Below, in pieces: positions 8,145 to 15,608 of a stretch of DNA of 31,818 nt. Below the pieces are notes generated by a model. That model was not told where the DNA came from. It was given only the letters and a program-made list of their open reading frames with translations, and did not search any database. The translations under genes were made by a program, and so were the position numbers. The DNA comes from JAIEOG01 sp964519985 (GTDB taxonomy: Bacteria > Bdellovibrionota > FAC87 > UBA2466). Location: contig CAZFMF010000037.1 in NCBI GenBank assembly GCA_964519985.1, forward strand, positions 1-31,818. The letters run 5' to 3'. Each line of letters starts with the position of its first letter. Positions within the stretch are counted from its first letter, which is position 1.

Positions 8145-8153
8145 AGTATAACA
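8145..8153 (-). promoter_or_regulatory. extended -10 promoter of the delta-60/MBOAT/SGNH operon
   Basis: On the minus strand TGT precedes TATACT (8145-8150), an extended -10. The leader to the GTG start is about 35 nt and carries GAGGAG, so this transcript is leadered. Confidence 0.5.
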
Positions 8154-8190
8154 CAGCGACGTTTCAAACGACCGTGATTTCAGGGTTTGG

Positions 8191-8547
8191 TTAGCGCGTC
8201 GAGGGTAGGTAGCGCCTTGAGAAATAAGCCGCTACGAGGACGAGTCCGAAGAGCACGAATGGGCGCGACTCCACGGGAATCTCCGGAACCGCGGCGAGAT
8301 CCTGGCAATCCGTTCCGGTCCAGAAGCAGGCATCCGCCGCGCCCGAACCAAAGTCCGTACATTCGAACTCCGTGGTGAGGTCGGCACAAGCCAAGCAAGT
8401 CCCCCAGCAGGTACGGCAGCCGGGATCACACTCTGTGTAATCCACACAGGCGGCGTAACACGCTACGGCATGAGCGGAATTGGGAAGGAAGGAAAATGCC
8501 GCAAGCGCTAGAAGAGAAAGAAGGAAGCGCTTCATCTCTTGCCGCAT
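8191..8547 (-). CDS. small cysteine-rich secreted protein with C-terminal anchor
   Basis: 118 residues from the ATG at 8547, or 114 from the ATG at 8535. The signal peptide runs to AHA near residue 27. The mature part holds ten cysteines in about 55 residues, in CxxC-like spacings, suggesting disulfides or metal binding. The C-terminus has VPEIP, a hydrophobic helix and a basic tail (SRRYLPSTR). This three-part layout resembles PEP-CTERM/VPEID-CTERM-type sorting signals, but the match is loose. ATG 8547 is preferred because a -10 TATGAT ends seven bases before it. The longer frame reaching 8754 is antisense to the exporter gene and was not used. Family not recognised. Confidence 0.65.
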   Translation of the reverse strand: MRQEMKRFLLSLLALAAFSFLPNSAHAVACYAACVDYTECDPGCRTCWGTCLACADLTTEFECTDFGSGAADACFWTGTDCQDLAAVPEIPVESRPFVLFGLVLVAAYFSRRYLPSTR

Positions 8548-8554
8548 CCCCACC

Positions 8555-8569
8555 ATCATAACGTATGCT
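8555..8569. promoter_or_regulatory. overlapping divergent promoters
   Basis: Minus-strand TATGAT (8555-8560) ends 7 nt before the ATG of the cysteine-rich gene. Plus-strand TATGCT (8564-8569) ends 8 nt before the ATG of the MFS exporter. The two -10 elements are 3 bp apart, so RNA polymerase could hardly occupy both at once. Confidence 0.45.
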
Positions 8570-8577
8570 CCGGGGAT

Positions 8578-9840
8578 ATGAAACATCGCCCGGCAGCTTT
8601 GGTCTTCATCTTCATCACCGCACTTCTCGATGTGGTCGCGCTCGGAATCATCATTCCCGTCTTTCCAAAACTGGTCCTGACTTTGTCGCAAGGCGGCACC
8701 GCGCAAGCCGCGCAGATTTTCGGAATCTTCGGGACCGTCTGGGCATTCATGCATTTCTTTTTTTCGCCGCTACTGGGGGCGCTCTCCGATCGGTACGGGC
8801 GTCGGCCGGTGATCCTGATTTCCAACTTCGGCCTCGGCCTCGACTATGTGCTGATGGCATTAGCGCCCTCGCTCCAATGGCTTTTCATCGGACGAGTGAT
8901 TTCGGGCGTCACCGCCGCCAGCATCACCGCCGTCAGCGCCTACATCGCCGACGTCACCCCGCCGGAAAAACGCGCGGCCGGCTACGGAATGCTGGGCGCC
9001 GCCTTCGGCTTGGGATTTATCCTCGGTCCCGCCCTCGGAGGGATCTTCGGCGGAATCGATCCGCGCCTTCCCTTTTGGATCGCGGCCGGGGCGAGTTTGC
9101 TCAACGGATTTTACGGCCTTTTTGTCCTGCCCGAATCGCTACCGGTCGAGCGGCGATCGGCGTTTCGTTGGCGGGCCGCCAATCCGGTGGGTTCGCTCCG
9201 CCTCTTGCGATCGCACCGCCGATTGACGGGCCTCGCCGCGGTGGGGTTCTTGAACAATTTGGCGCACGTGGCGCTGCCCAGTGTTTTCGTGCTCTACGCC
9301 GGTCATCGCTACGGCTGGGGAGAAACCACCGTCGGCCTCTGCCTCGCCCTCGTGGGTTTTTGTGCCATGATTGTGCAGGGCGCGCTCATTCAACCGGTCG
9401 TCACCCGTTTCGGCGAACGGCGCGCACTGCTCATAGGATTAGGATTCGGCGTGATTGGCTTCGGCATTTACGGGATGGCGGAAACCGCGACGCTGTTTTG
9501 GTGGGGCGTTCCTTGGATGGCCCTCTGGGGACTCGCCTCCCCCTCTCTGCAAGGGTTGATGACCCAGATGGTGGAACCCACTGAGCAAGGGCGGTTGCAG
9601 GGGGCCAATAGCAGTTTGATGGGAATTGCCGAACTCGTCGGCCCGATCCTTTTCACCGTTTCGTTTTCTGTCTGCATTTCGGGTGAAAGTCTTTGTCGCG
9701 CGCCGGGGGCCCCCTTCCTCATCGCCTCTGGGCTACTGCTGCTCGGCATGCTCCTCGCTTGGCGGATCACCCGCGGGCGAGTGCCAATGGTTTCCGATGT
9801 CGAAGCGTCCACACCCCCGCGGACCCAGAATGCCGGATAA
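8578..9840 (+). CDS. Tet-family (DHA1) MFS drug exporter-like protein
   Basis: 420 residues with about 12 hydrophobic helices. The loop 2-3 motif A reads GALSDRYGRRPV. TPPEKRAAGYGMLGAAFGLG with GPALGG, in the helix 4-5 region, is very like TetA-type antiporters that expel drugs in exchange for protons. The start MKHRPAALVFIF at 8578 removes 13 unlikely His-rich residues and puts the first helix in the normal place. No TetR-type repressor gene is adjacent; the divergent neighbour is the cysteine-rich protein. Tetracycline as the real substrate is not shown, since many homologues export other compounds. Confidence 0.88.
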   Translation: MKHRPAALVFIFITALLDVVALGIIIPVFPKLVLTLSQGGTAQAAQIFGIFGTVWAFMHFFFSPLLGALSDRYGRRPVILISNFGLGLDYVLMALAPSLQWLFIGRVISGVTAASITAVSAYIADVTPPEKRAAGYGMLGAAFGLGFILGPALGGIFGGIDPRLPFWIAAGASLLNGFYGLFVLPESLPVERRSAFRWRAANPVGSLRLLRSHRRLTGLAAVGFLNNLAHVALPSVFVLYAGHRYGWGETTVGLCLALVGFCAMIVQGALIQPVVTRFGERRALLIGLGFGVIGFGIYGMAETATLFWWGVPWMALWGLASPSLQGLMTQMVEPTEQGRLQGANSSLMGIAELVGPILFTVSFSVCISGESLCRAPGAPFLIASGLLLLGMLLAWRITRGRVPMVSDVEASTPPRTQNAG

Positions 9841-9905
9841 TGTGAGCTCCTAAAATCCCCGAGCTTGCCTCGAGTGGGCACGCATTGCACGCATCGGCCG
9901 CCGTG

Positions 9906-9914
9906 TGGTATCGG
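9906..9914 (+). promoter_or_regulatory. possible extended -10 of the 9926 gene
   Basis: TGG plus TATCGG (9909-9914) ends 11 nt before the ATG at 9926, which has no Shine-Dalgarno. It is a weak hexamer, but it follows the pattern seen at other starts in the window. Confidence 0.3.
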
Positions 9915-9925
9915 TTTGGCTACCC

Positions 9926-10651
9926 ATGAAAACCCGTTCTATCTCCATTTCTTTTCTCCTTTTGTCGTTGGCCGGACCGGCGTGGGCCGGTCCCGTTTAT
10001 ACATCGGTCGCCCCCGGCCAAAAGGGAGTGCTAAAAATGTCCGGCATTCGGGGGCCGGCCACACTCACGATCGAAAATCCGGATGGTGCGGTCTTTATCG
10101 AGGAAGTACGAGGGACAAATACCGTTGAGGCGTTCGTTCACCATGTGCGCGGCACCCACCAGGCTCAACCGGTAGATTTCCATTTTCAAAATTTGGGCGC
10201 GGGATTTTCGGGCGGACCCGATCGGCTCATTGTGTCCGTGCTGCTTCCTCGCCCCAAGCGGAAAAGCCTCGTCATCAACCTCGACTCGGACAGGAACGTG
10301 ATGCCCATGTACCAAGACGTCGGGGAGGTGGTGCCGCTCGGCATCCGAAAAAGACCTAATATACAGCCCGCCGGATCGACACACGTCCTCGTGAGAATTC
10401 CTAATCACCTTATGGGCCACGTCCAAGTACGCACGTGGAACGCCTGGATCGGTTTTCGTGGATTCGCTTCCGCGCCGCAAGTGGGGTTTGGTCGCATCGT
10501 TCGGATCGAGCGATTGCTCCGCCCGACGACGGACACCCATTTCGGAAACCTGAATTATTCGAGCGTGATCCAAGCGGATAGCGTCGTCCACGATTGCCCC
10601 CATTTGATCGGGGATATGACCGAGATTTTCAACTATTACTTGGACAGGTGA
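9926..10651 (+). CDS. secreted protein of unknown function
   Basis: 241 residues. A clear signal peptide (MKTRSISISFLLLSLAGPAWA) is followed by a beta-rich mature region (GVLKMSGIRGPATLTIENPDG…). This faintly resembles adhesin-like or DUF4097-type beta-helical proteins, but I cannot assign a family. The start at 9926 is chosen because the signal peptide begins there; the longer frame adds only seven residues. Its 3' end overlaps the 3' end of the next, convergent gene by 16 bases. Confidence 0.7.
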   Translation: MKTRSISISFLLLSLAGPAWAGPVYTSVAPGQKGVLKMSGIRGPATLTIENPDGAVFIEEVRGTNTVEAFVHHVRGTHQAQPVDFHFQNLGAGFSGGPDRLIVSVLLPRPKRKSLVINLDSDRNVMPMYQDVGEVVPLGIRKRPNIQPAGSTHVLVRIPNHLMGHVQVRTWNAWIGFRGFASAPQVGFGRIVRIERLLRPTTDTHFGNLNYSSVIQADSVVHDCPHLIGDMTEIFNYYLDR

Positions 10652-12474
10652 TCGGGTCGCCAGGTGACGGCATCGCCATCCGAATCGAAAGTCAGTCCGT
10701 TGAGGCGCAGTGCAAAGCTGCCATCGGACGGGTCGACGCACCATTGCGTTAAGTTCAGACCCTGGCCATGCCCGTCATTAAAATCCCAGTTCCAGATTGC
10801 GTACCGATGGGGCGTCGGGGATTTTCCGGTCACGGGATCCGAACCCCAGCGACTCGTTTCGTTGGACTCTGGGCTTCCGAGAAGTAAATCCTCTTCGGGC
10901 AACGTAAAACGTAGATACGGAAGGGTCATGAACTCGGCCAGTTCCCACTCCTCAATCGCGTGGGTATCCGTCGCCGAAGGCTTTTTTGAACGCTTCTTCT
11001 TTTCCATCACCAGTCCCAAGATGGTTGCGACGCGGCCCGCCTCCAGGGCTCGGCCCTGTAAACCGAACAGACGGGTCGTCGCCAGCGCCAATTCCTCAGG
11101 CTCTAAACCGTAACTTTGGCCCACCTGGGCTAGGACGACCCACGCTTCCGAGGAATAAAGGGGAGGCTTATCTCCCCACTGCGAAGCCAACCGTAAATTC
11201 GTTACGTAAAAATGCGCTTCCCGAAGCTTTCCGGCCCCTCTCGTTCCGGCGACCAAGAAAGCCAGCGCGGTATCCCCCAAGCGATCCTCGGCATGAGCCA
11301 GCTCCTCCAAATGGAGCAGATGCGAAAATTCACTGAGCAAAACATCGGGATTGATTTCCGCCCCCGGAGTCTGCACCCGGGTGAGGGCCAGCACGGCTGC
11401 AAAATCCAATGGCTTTCGGCGCAAGGCTCCCAAGAAGGTGTTCGTCCACACTAAGCGGCGGCGCAGTTCCCCGGTGCTCCACCCGGGTGTGGTAGCCAGA
11501 TCGAAGAGCGCGGAAAACTCGGTGTCCTTTAGACTCCGTCCCGGCATCTCCCGCGCTAAAGCATCGGCGTAGGCGATGTAATCTCGAATCCTCTCCGGGG
11601 TGAGGCCATGACGGGTTGCGGAGCGAACGATGAGGGCGGCCGCCTCATCGGAGAGGGGCCCGCGTCGGGTCAACTCGAATGCCTCGTGGGTACTTCGCCA
11701 AAGAGCGTAAACTGCTTCAAAATCGAGCCCCGAACTAAAACTGATCGGAAGCAGGCTTTTCAGACGCTCGACGGTCGGAAGCGCGTCGCCCTTGCGCTTC
11801 ATTCCCGCGATAAATTCGCGTAGTTTCGCTCGGCCCGCCGCCTGTAAGAATTCGGCATACAGACGATTGCGCTCCGGAACCGGAGCGTCTTGTTGCGCCA
11901 TCTTTTCGATCGCTTCGACGGCCTCACTCAAACGGCTGACAGAATCCTGGGCTCGGATGAGATGATGCTCCGAAATCCCCTGGCCCTCTCGAACCAACTC
12001 GGAGACCAAGAGCCCGACTTTGACGCCCAATTCGTCCGCACGGTAGGCGAGCCAAAGATAAGTGAGATTATCCATGGAAAACGCATGCCCTTGATCGATT
12101 CGATGGCGGCTCACTTTCGGGGTCAGTGCATCAATCCGGGTTAGAACGTGGTAGACCCGGTCCACCAACTCCCAATGCCGTCGGTACTCGGCGGTCCGAC
12201 GTCCACGCTCAACCTCCGCGGGACCATTGACCGCGAATTCAGCGCGGGCTTCTCGAATCTTGGTATGTAAATGGATCTTGAGCGTCTTCAACTGATCTCG
12301 CAAAGAACGCCCATCGAGAGTGACTTCTTGTTGGAAGAAGAGGCCGCGCTCCCCCACAATAAAACGCGCGCAAAGCTGTTCGGGAACAGTGCTTTCCAGA
12401 ACATCCGAATCCAAGGCCGAGACGGGCACCGCGAGCGCAAAAGCCACGAGAAAAAGGGCACGTCGATAAGGCAT
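10636..12474 (-). CDS. large secreted protein, mostly helical, unknown function
   Basis: 612 residues from the ATG at 12474. A signal peptide (MPYRRALFLVAFALAVPVSA) precedes a long region rich in Glu, Arg, Leu and Ala, predicted by eye to be mainly alpha-helical. A lysine-rich patch (KKKRSKK) lies near residue 490. The C-terminal roughly 90 residues are Trp/Asp/Asn-rich (YAIWNWDFNDGHG…). The start is supported by the extended -10 TGC TATCGG that ends six bases before the ATG; a longer TTG-started frame would place the promoter inside the gene. Convergent with the preceding secreted protein. No domain recognised. Confidence 0.7.
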   Translation of the reverse strand: MPYRRALFLVAFALAVPVSALDSDVLESTVPEQLCARFIVGERGLFFQQEVTLDGRSLRDQLKTLKIHLHTKIREARAEFAVNGPAEVERGRRTAEYRRHWELVDRVYHVLTRIDALTPKVSRHRIDQGHAFSMDNLTYLWLAYRADELGVKVGLLVSELVREGQGISEHHLIRAQDSVSRLSEAVEAIEKMAQQDAPVPERNRLYAEFLQAAGRAKLREFIAGMKRKGDALPTVERLKSLLPISFSSGLDFEAVYALWRSTHEAFELTRRGPLSDEAAALIVRSATRHGLTPERIRDYIAYADALAREMPGRSLKDTEFSALFDLATTPGWSTGELRRRLVWTNTFLGALRRKPLDFAAVLALTRVQTPGAEINPDVLLSEFSHLLHLEELAHAEDRLGDTALAFLVAGTRGAGKLREAHFYVTNLRLASQWGDKPPLYSSEAWVVLAQVGQSYGLEPEELALATTRLFGLQGRALEAGRVATILGLVMEKKKRSKKPSATDTHAIEEWELAEFMTLPYLRFTLPEEDLLLGSPESNETSRWGSDPVTGKSPTPHRYAIWNWDFNDGHGQGLNLTQWCVDPSDGSFALRLNGLTFDSDGDAVTWRPDHLSK

Positions 12475-12480
12475 GGCGAG

Positions 12481-12489
12481 CCGATAGCA
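12481..12489 (-). promoter_or_regulatory. extended -10, leaderless-type
   Basis: On the minus strand TGC TATCGG is followed by six bases (CTCGCC) and then ATG at 12474. There is no Shine-Dalgarno. The predicted transcript would begin at about the start codon. Confidence 0.45.
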
Positions 12490-12525
12490 CACCCGGAAAT
12501 ATCGGTGCAAGCGATTGACCTTGCA

Positions 12526-12534
12526 TGATAAAAA
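12526..12534 (+). promoter_or_regulatory. extended -10 of nth, leaderless-type
   Basis: TGA plus TAAAAA (12529-12534) ends eight bases before the ATG at 12543. The earlier in-frame ATG at 12525 overlaps this element, so 12543 is the better start. Confidence 0.4.
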
Positions 12535-12542
12535 CCAAACCC

Positions 12543-13196
12543 ATGCCTGACGAAAAACTGAAAGTCCTTCCTGTCTTCGAAGAATTAAAGCGTCTTTACC
12601 CCGTGCATTCGACGGAACTTACCTATGACGGGCCGTTTCAGCTATTGGCCGCCGTCATTCTCTCCGCCCAGTGCACGGATGCCCGGGTGAACCAAACGAC
12701 TCCGGCGCTTTTTGCCCAGTTTCCGACCCCCGAAGCCATGGCCCAAGCGCCTTTACCCAGCATTGAAAAACTCATCCATGCCTGCGGCTTCTACCGAATG
12801 AAAGCCAAAGCGCTGAAGGAGATGGCCGGATCGCTGGTCGAAAAATTCGGTGGCCAAGTGCCTCAGACCATCGAAGAACTCGTTGCGCTCCGAGGGGTCG
12901 GACGCAAAACCGCAAGTGTGGTTCTCAATCAAGCGTTTGGCTTACCCGCGATTGCGGTGGACACCCACGTAAAACGGGTCGCCCATCGGCTGGGTTGGAC
13001 CCGCAATACCGATCCGGTGAAGATTGAGACGGACTTGAAAAAAATCCTGCCCGAGGATCTTTGGGCTCCGGTAAATGGACTTCTGATTCTGCACGGGCGG
13101 CGCATCTGCAAAGCACGAAAGCCGCTCTGCGGCGAATGCACCCTTCGAGATCACTGTGCCTTTTTCCGTGGGACGCGGGGTTCTGCTACAATGTAG
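12543..13196 (+). CDS. nth: endonuclease III (DNA glycosylase/AP lyase)
   Basis: 217 residues. It removes oxidised pyrimidines and cleaves at abasic sites in base excision repair. The helix-hairpin-helix LVALRGVGRKTA carries the catalytic lysine (about K122). VDTHVKRV has the catalytic aspartate (about D140). The C-terminus has the iron-sulfur cluster pattern C-x6-C-x2-C-x5-C (about 189-205). Length is normal for the family. The start could be ATG 12525, but the promoter pattern and lack of conservation of the first six residues favour 12543. wzt follows with a promoter inside the nth 3' end; no functional link is expected. Confidence 0.96.
   Translation: MPDEKLKVLPVFEELKRLYPVHSTELTYDGPFQLLAAVILSAQCTDARVNQTTPALFAQFPTPEAMAQAPLPSIEKLIHACGFYRMKAKALKEMAGSLVEKFGGQVPQTIEELVALRGVGRKTASVVLNQAFGLPAIAVDTHVKRVAHRLGWTRNTDPVKIETDLKKILPEDLWAPVNGLLILHGRRICKARKPLCGECTLRDHCAFFRGTRGSATM
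13184..13192 (+). promoter_or_regulatory. extended -10 of wzt inside the nth 3' end
   Basis: TGC plus TACAAT (13187-13192) ends 11 bases before the wzt ATG at 13204. It overlaps the last codons of nth (stop TAG at 13194-13196). No Shine-Dalgarno precedes the ATG. Confidence 0.5.
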
Positions 13197-13203
13197 CCAC
13201 TCC

Positions 13204-14475
13204 ATGTCGGCCGCCATCCAAGTTGAAAAGGTTTCCAAGAAGTACACGCTCGGAACGCACCAGCACTCCACCCTGGGGGGACTGCTTTCCCAAGCCAGCC
13301 GCCTGTCGGCCCGCGCCGCCCGTGACGTTTTACAAGGCCGCATTCCCGCCTTCGAACGCGCGGTACTGCCCGAGCTTTGGGCGCTTCGCGACGTCAGCCT
13401 TTCCATTCAACCCGGCGAAGTGGTGGGCATCGTCGGCCGCAATGGGAATGGAAAGTCCACGCTGCTGAAGATTCTAAGCCGCATCACCTTGCCGACGGTG
13501 GGCCGCGTGCGTATCCAGGGTTCACTGGCCAGCCTGCTCGAGGTGGGCACCGGCTTTCATCCCGAATTGACCGGCCGCGAAAACATTTTTCTCAACGGCG
13601 CGATCTTAGGCATGACCCGTCGGCAGATCCGCGACCGCCTCGACGAAATCGTCGCATTTTCCGAAGTGGAACAATTTCTTGATACTCCGGTAAAGCGTTA
13701 CTCCAGTGGAATGTACGTGCGGCTGGCGTTTGCGGTCGCGGCCCACTTGGAACCCGATATCCTTTTAGTCGACGAGGTTCTCGCGGTGGGTGACGGGGCC
13801 TTCCAAAAAAAATGCCTGGGAAAAATCCAGAGCGTCGGTCAGAGCCACCGCACCGTGCTTTTCGTCAGCCATAGCCTTCCGGCCGTGCGCAGCATCTGCT
13901 CGCGGGTCATTTTGCTCAACGAAGGCGAAGTCGCGATGGATGGCCCCACCGATACCGTGCTCGCGGCCTACAACAAACTTTTGCAGGCACCCCGACGGAT
14001 TGCCGATGAAGGCATCGGCTGGCGGCTTTTAGCCAGCAACGGAAATGTTCGCGTGAGCGCCATCACCGCCCGGGACGCAGCGGACAATGAGACTTGGAGC
14101 TTTAAGCAGGGGCAAGATGTTCACCTGCGCATCGAATACGAAAGCTTCGAAACGGTCCCCAATCTCGGCATCTATCTCGGAGTTAACTCTTTGCAATCGG
14201 GCGAGGTGGTGACGACGGTCAAGCACGTCGTCACCGAGAAGACGCTAACCAAGGGCGCCCGTGGTGCCATCAACATCAGCTTCCCGAATCTCCCGCTGCG
14301 GCCAGGAGAATACGCTTTAACTTTGGGTCTGACCGACTCGGATTATGGAAAACGCTACGACTTCCTCGATCACCACCAGAACCTGCCGTGGCTTTGCATC
14401 AGCTCGGACGACAAAGATTTCTTGCAGCTGGGTGGTTACGTGAGCATTCCATCGCAAATCGCGGCGGAAACTTAG
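13204..14475 (+). CDS. wzt: polysaccharide ABC exporter, ATP-binding subunit (Wzt type)
   Basis: 423 residues. The nucleotide-binding domain has Walker A GRNGNGKST (78-86), signature YSSGM (166-170), Walker B ILLVDE (186-191) and H-loop His near 223. After about residue 255 there is a C-terminal beta-rich domain of the Wzt carbohydrate-binding type, which in O9a-like systems recognises the finished chain. It powers export of O-antigen or another polysaccharide with the permease Wzm. The start MSAAIQVEKV is taken at 13204; earlier residues overlap nth and look non-coding. Unusually, wzm is not in the same operon but convergent, and the two stops share TTAG. Confidence 0.94.
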   Translation: MSAAIQVEKVSKKYTLGTHQHSTLGGLLSQASRLSARAARDVLQGRIPAFERAVLPELWALRDVSLSIQPGEVVGIVGRNGNGKSTLLKILSRITLPTVGRVRIQGSLASLLEVGTGFHPELTGRENIFLNGAILGMTRRQIRDRLDEIVAFSEVEQFLDTPVKRYSSGMYVRLAFAVAAHLEPDILLVDEVLAVGDGAFQKKCLGKIQSVGQSHRTVLFVSHSLPAVRSICSRVILLNEGEVAMDGPTDTVLAAYNKLLQAPRRIADEGIGWRLLASNGNVRVSAITARDAADNETWSFKQGQDVHLRIEYESFETVPNLGIYLGVNSLQSGEVVTTVKHVVTEKTLTKGARGAINISFPNLPLRPGEYALTLGLTDSDYGKRYDFLDHHQNLPWLCISSDDKDFLQLGGYVSIPSQIAAET

Positions 14476-15311
14476 ATGATATCGGCGAAGGATTTTTCTA
14501 CGCGGATAAAGTATCGCGTGCCGAAATAAAGAAAAATGAGCGTCAGTCCCACGCTCATCCCGAGCAAGAAACGATCGAGCGGCAAACCGAAAAGCACGGA
14601 TCGAAACGCCTCGATGTAGCCTACCATCGGATTCAGGCCCGCGAGCCAGCGGTATTTTTCGGAAACCAGGCTAATCGGATACAGCACCGGGGTGGCGAAC
14701 ATCCACATCTGGAGCAAGAACGAGATGCCATTGTTCACGTCACGATAACGCACGTTCAAGGCACCCAATCCCATGCCGATTCCGAGCGAGAGTAAAGCGG
14801 TCCCGAAGAGAATCGTCGGAATGCCGATCCCCGCCGCCGCACTCGGCACCATCCCGTGGTACGCCAACGCCAGGGCCAAGAGCGCCCCGGCAATGAGAAA
14901 ATCGACGAAGCCGGGAAAGAGCGCGGCCACCGGCAAAAGCAACCGGGGAAAATACACTTTGTTCAACATATGGGCGTTGCCCACTAGGCTACTGCTACAG
15001 CGCCCAATGGTATTGGCGAAATAGATCCAAAGCAGTAGCCCCGAAAAGCTGAAAAGCGCGTACGGTACCCCATCGGAGGGAACGTGCGCGATTCGCCCAA
15101 AAAAAACGCTGAAAACCCCCACGGAAAGCAACGGGTAGATGAGCGCCCAAAGAACGCCCAAGGCCGTCTGTTTATAGCGTAAAGCGATGTCGCGCCAAGT
15201 TAGGAAGTAGAGTAGTTCGCGGTGCCGCCAAAGCTCCTTCCAATTGAGGCCTCGACTGGCGTCTTGGTCGCCTTCGATCAAAATAACGGGCAAAGTGCGT
15301 TCGGGTTGCAT
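14472..15311 (-). CDS. wzm: polysaccharide ABC exporter, permease subunit (Wzm type)
   Basis: 279 residues, an ABC-2 type permease with six hydrophobic segments. The cytoplasmic N-terminus carries WKELWRHRELLYFLTWRDI, typical of Wzm/TagG/KpsM proteins, before the first membrane helix. The LNVRYRDVNN motif lies in the later loop. It forms the inner-membrane channel for the glycan together with Wzt. The stop TAA overlaps the wzt stop on the other strand. Divergent from the glutaredoxin gene, with overlapping -10 elements between them. Confidence 0.94.
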   Translation of the reverse strand: MQPERTLPVILIEGDQDASRGLNWKELWRHRELLYFLTWRDIALRYKQTALGVLWALIYPLLSVGVFSVFFGRIAHVPSDGVPYALFSFSGLLLWIYFANTIGRCSSSLVGNAHMLNKVYFPRLLLPVAALFPGFVDFLIAGALLALALAYHGMVPSAAAGIGIPTILFGTALLSLGIGMGLGALNVRYRDVNNGISFLLQMWMFATPVLYPISLVSEKYRWLAGLNPMVGYIEAFRSVLFGLPLDRFLLGMSVGLTLIFLYFGTRYFIRVEKSFADII

Positions 15312-15323
15312 CGGTGTCCCGCC

Positions 15324-15333
15324 AGTATATATT
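15324..15333. promoter_or_regulatory. overlapping divergent -10 elements of wzm and the glutaredoxin gene
   Basis: Minus-strand TATACT (15324-15329) ends 12 bases before the wzm ATG. Plus-strand TATATT (15328-15333) precedes the glutaredoxin ribosome binding site GGAGGGAG (15338-15345). They overlap by two bases, so the two promoters should compete. Confidence 0.45.
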
Positions 15334-15350
15334 CCGCGGAGGGAGAATTC

Positions 15351-15608
15351 ATGGCCAAAGTCGTCATCTACTCAAAGGACAATTGCCCCTACTGCACCGC
15401 CGCCAAGGCGCTCTTGACCGGAAAGGGCGTGCCCTTCACGGAGCACAATTTGCAGACGAAACCCGACGAGCTCGCCGCCCTCAAACAGCGCACCGGAATG
15501 CGCACCGTTCCCCAGATCTTTATCGGGGAAGAGTTGATTGGCGGCTTCTCCGAGTTGCAAAAACTGGAGAATGACGGGGAACTCGATGCCAAGCTCCAAC
15601 GGGGCTAA
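15351..15608 (+). CDS. grxC: glutaredoxin, class I (GrxC-like)
   Basis: 85 residues, the normal size for GrxC. A small cytoplasmic thiol-disulfide oxidoreductase that uses glutathione. The dithiol active site CPYC is at 12-15, the cis-proline loop TVP at 52-54 and the glutathione-binding GG at 64-65. The start is decided by a strong GGAGGGAG five bases upstream of ATG. The next gene starts inside its 3' end, so they are co-transcribed. Confidence 0.95.
   Translation: MAKVVIYSKDNCPYCTAAKALLTGKGVPFTEHNLQTKPDELAALKQRTGMRTVPQIFIGEELIGGFSELQKLENDGELDAKLQRG

Noticed and set aside
8565..9584. A 339-residue alternative frame inside the Tet-type exporter gene
   Set aside because: Same strand, shifted frame, very Arg/Pro-rich, with no hydrophobic helices. 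The exporter frame has clear MFS motifs.
8578..9840. Calling the exporter a proven tetracycline resistance gene
   Set aside because: Motifs place it in the Tet-like DHA1 group, but substrate cannot be read from sequence and no TetR partner is adjacent.
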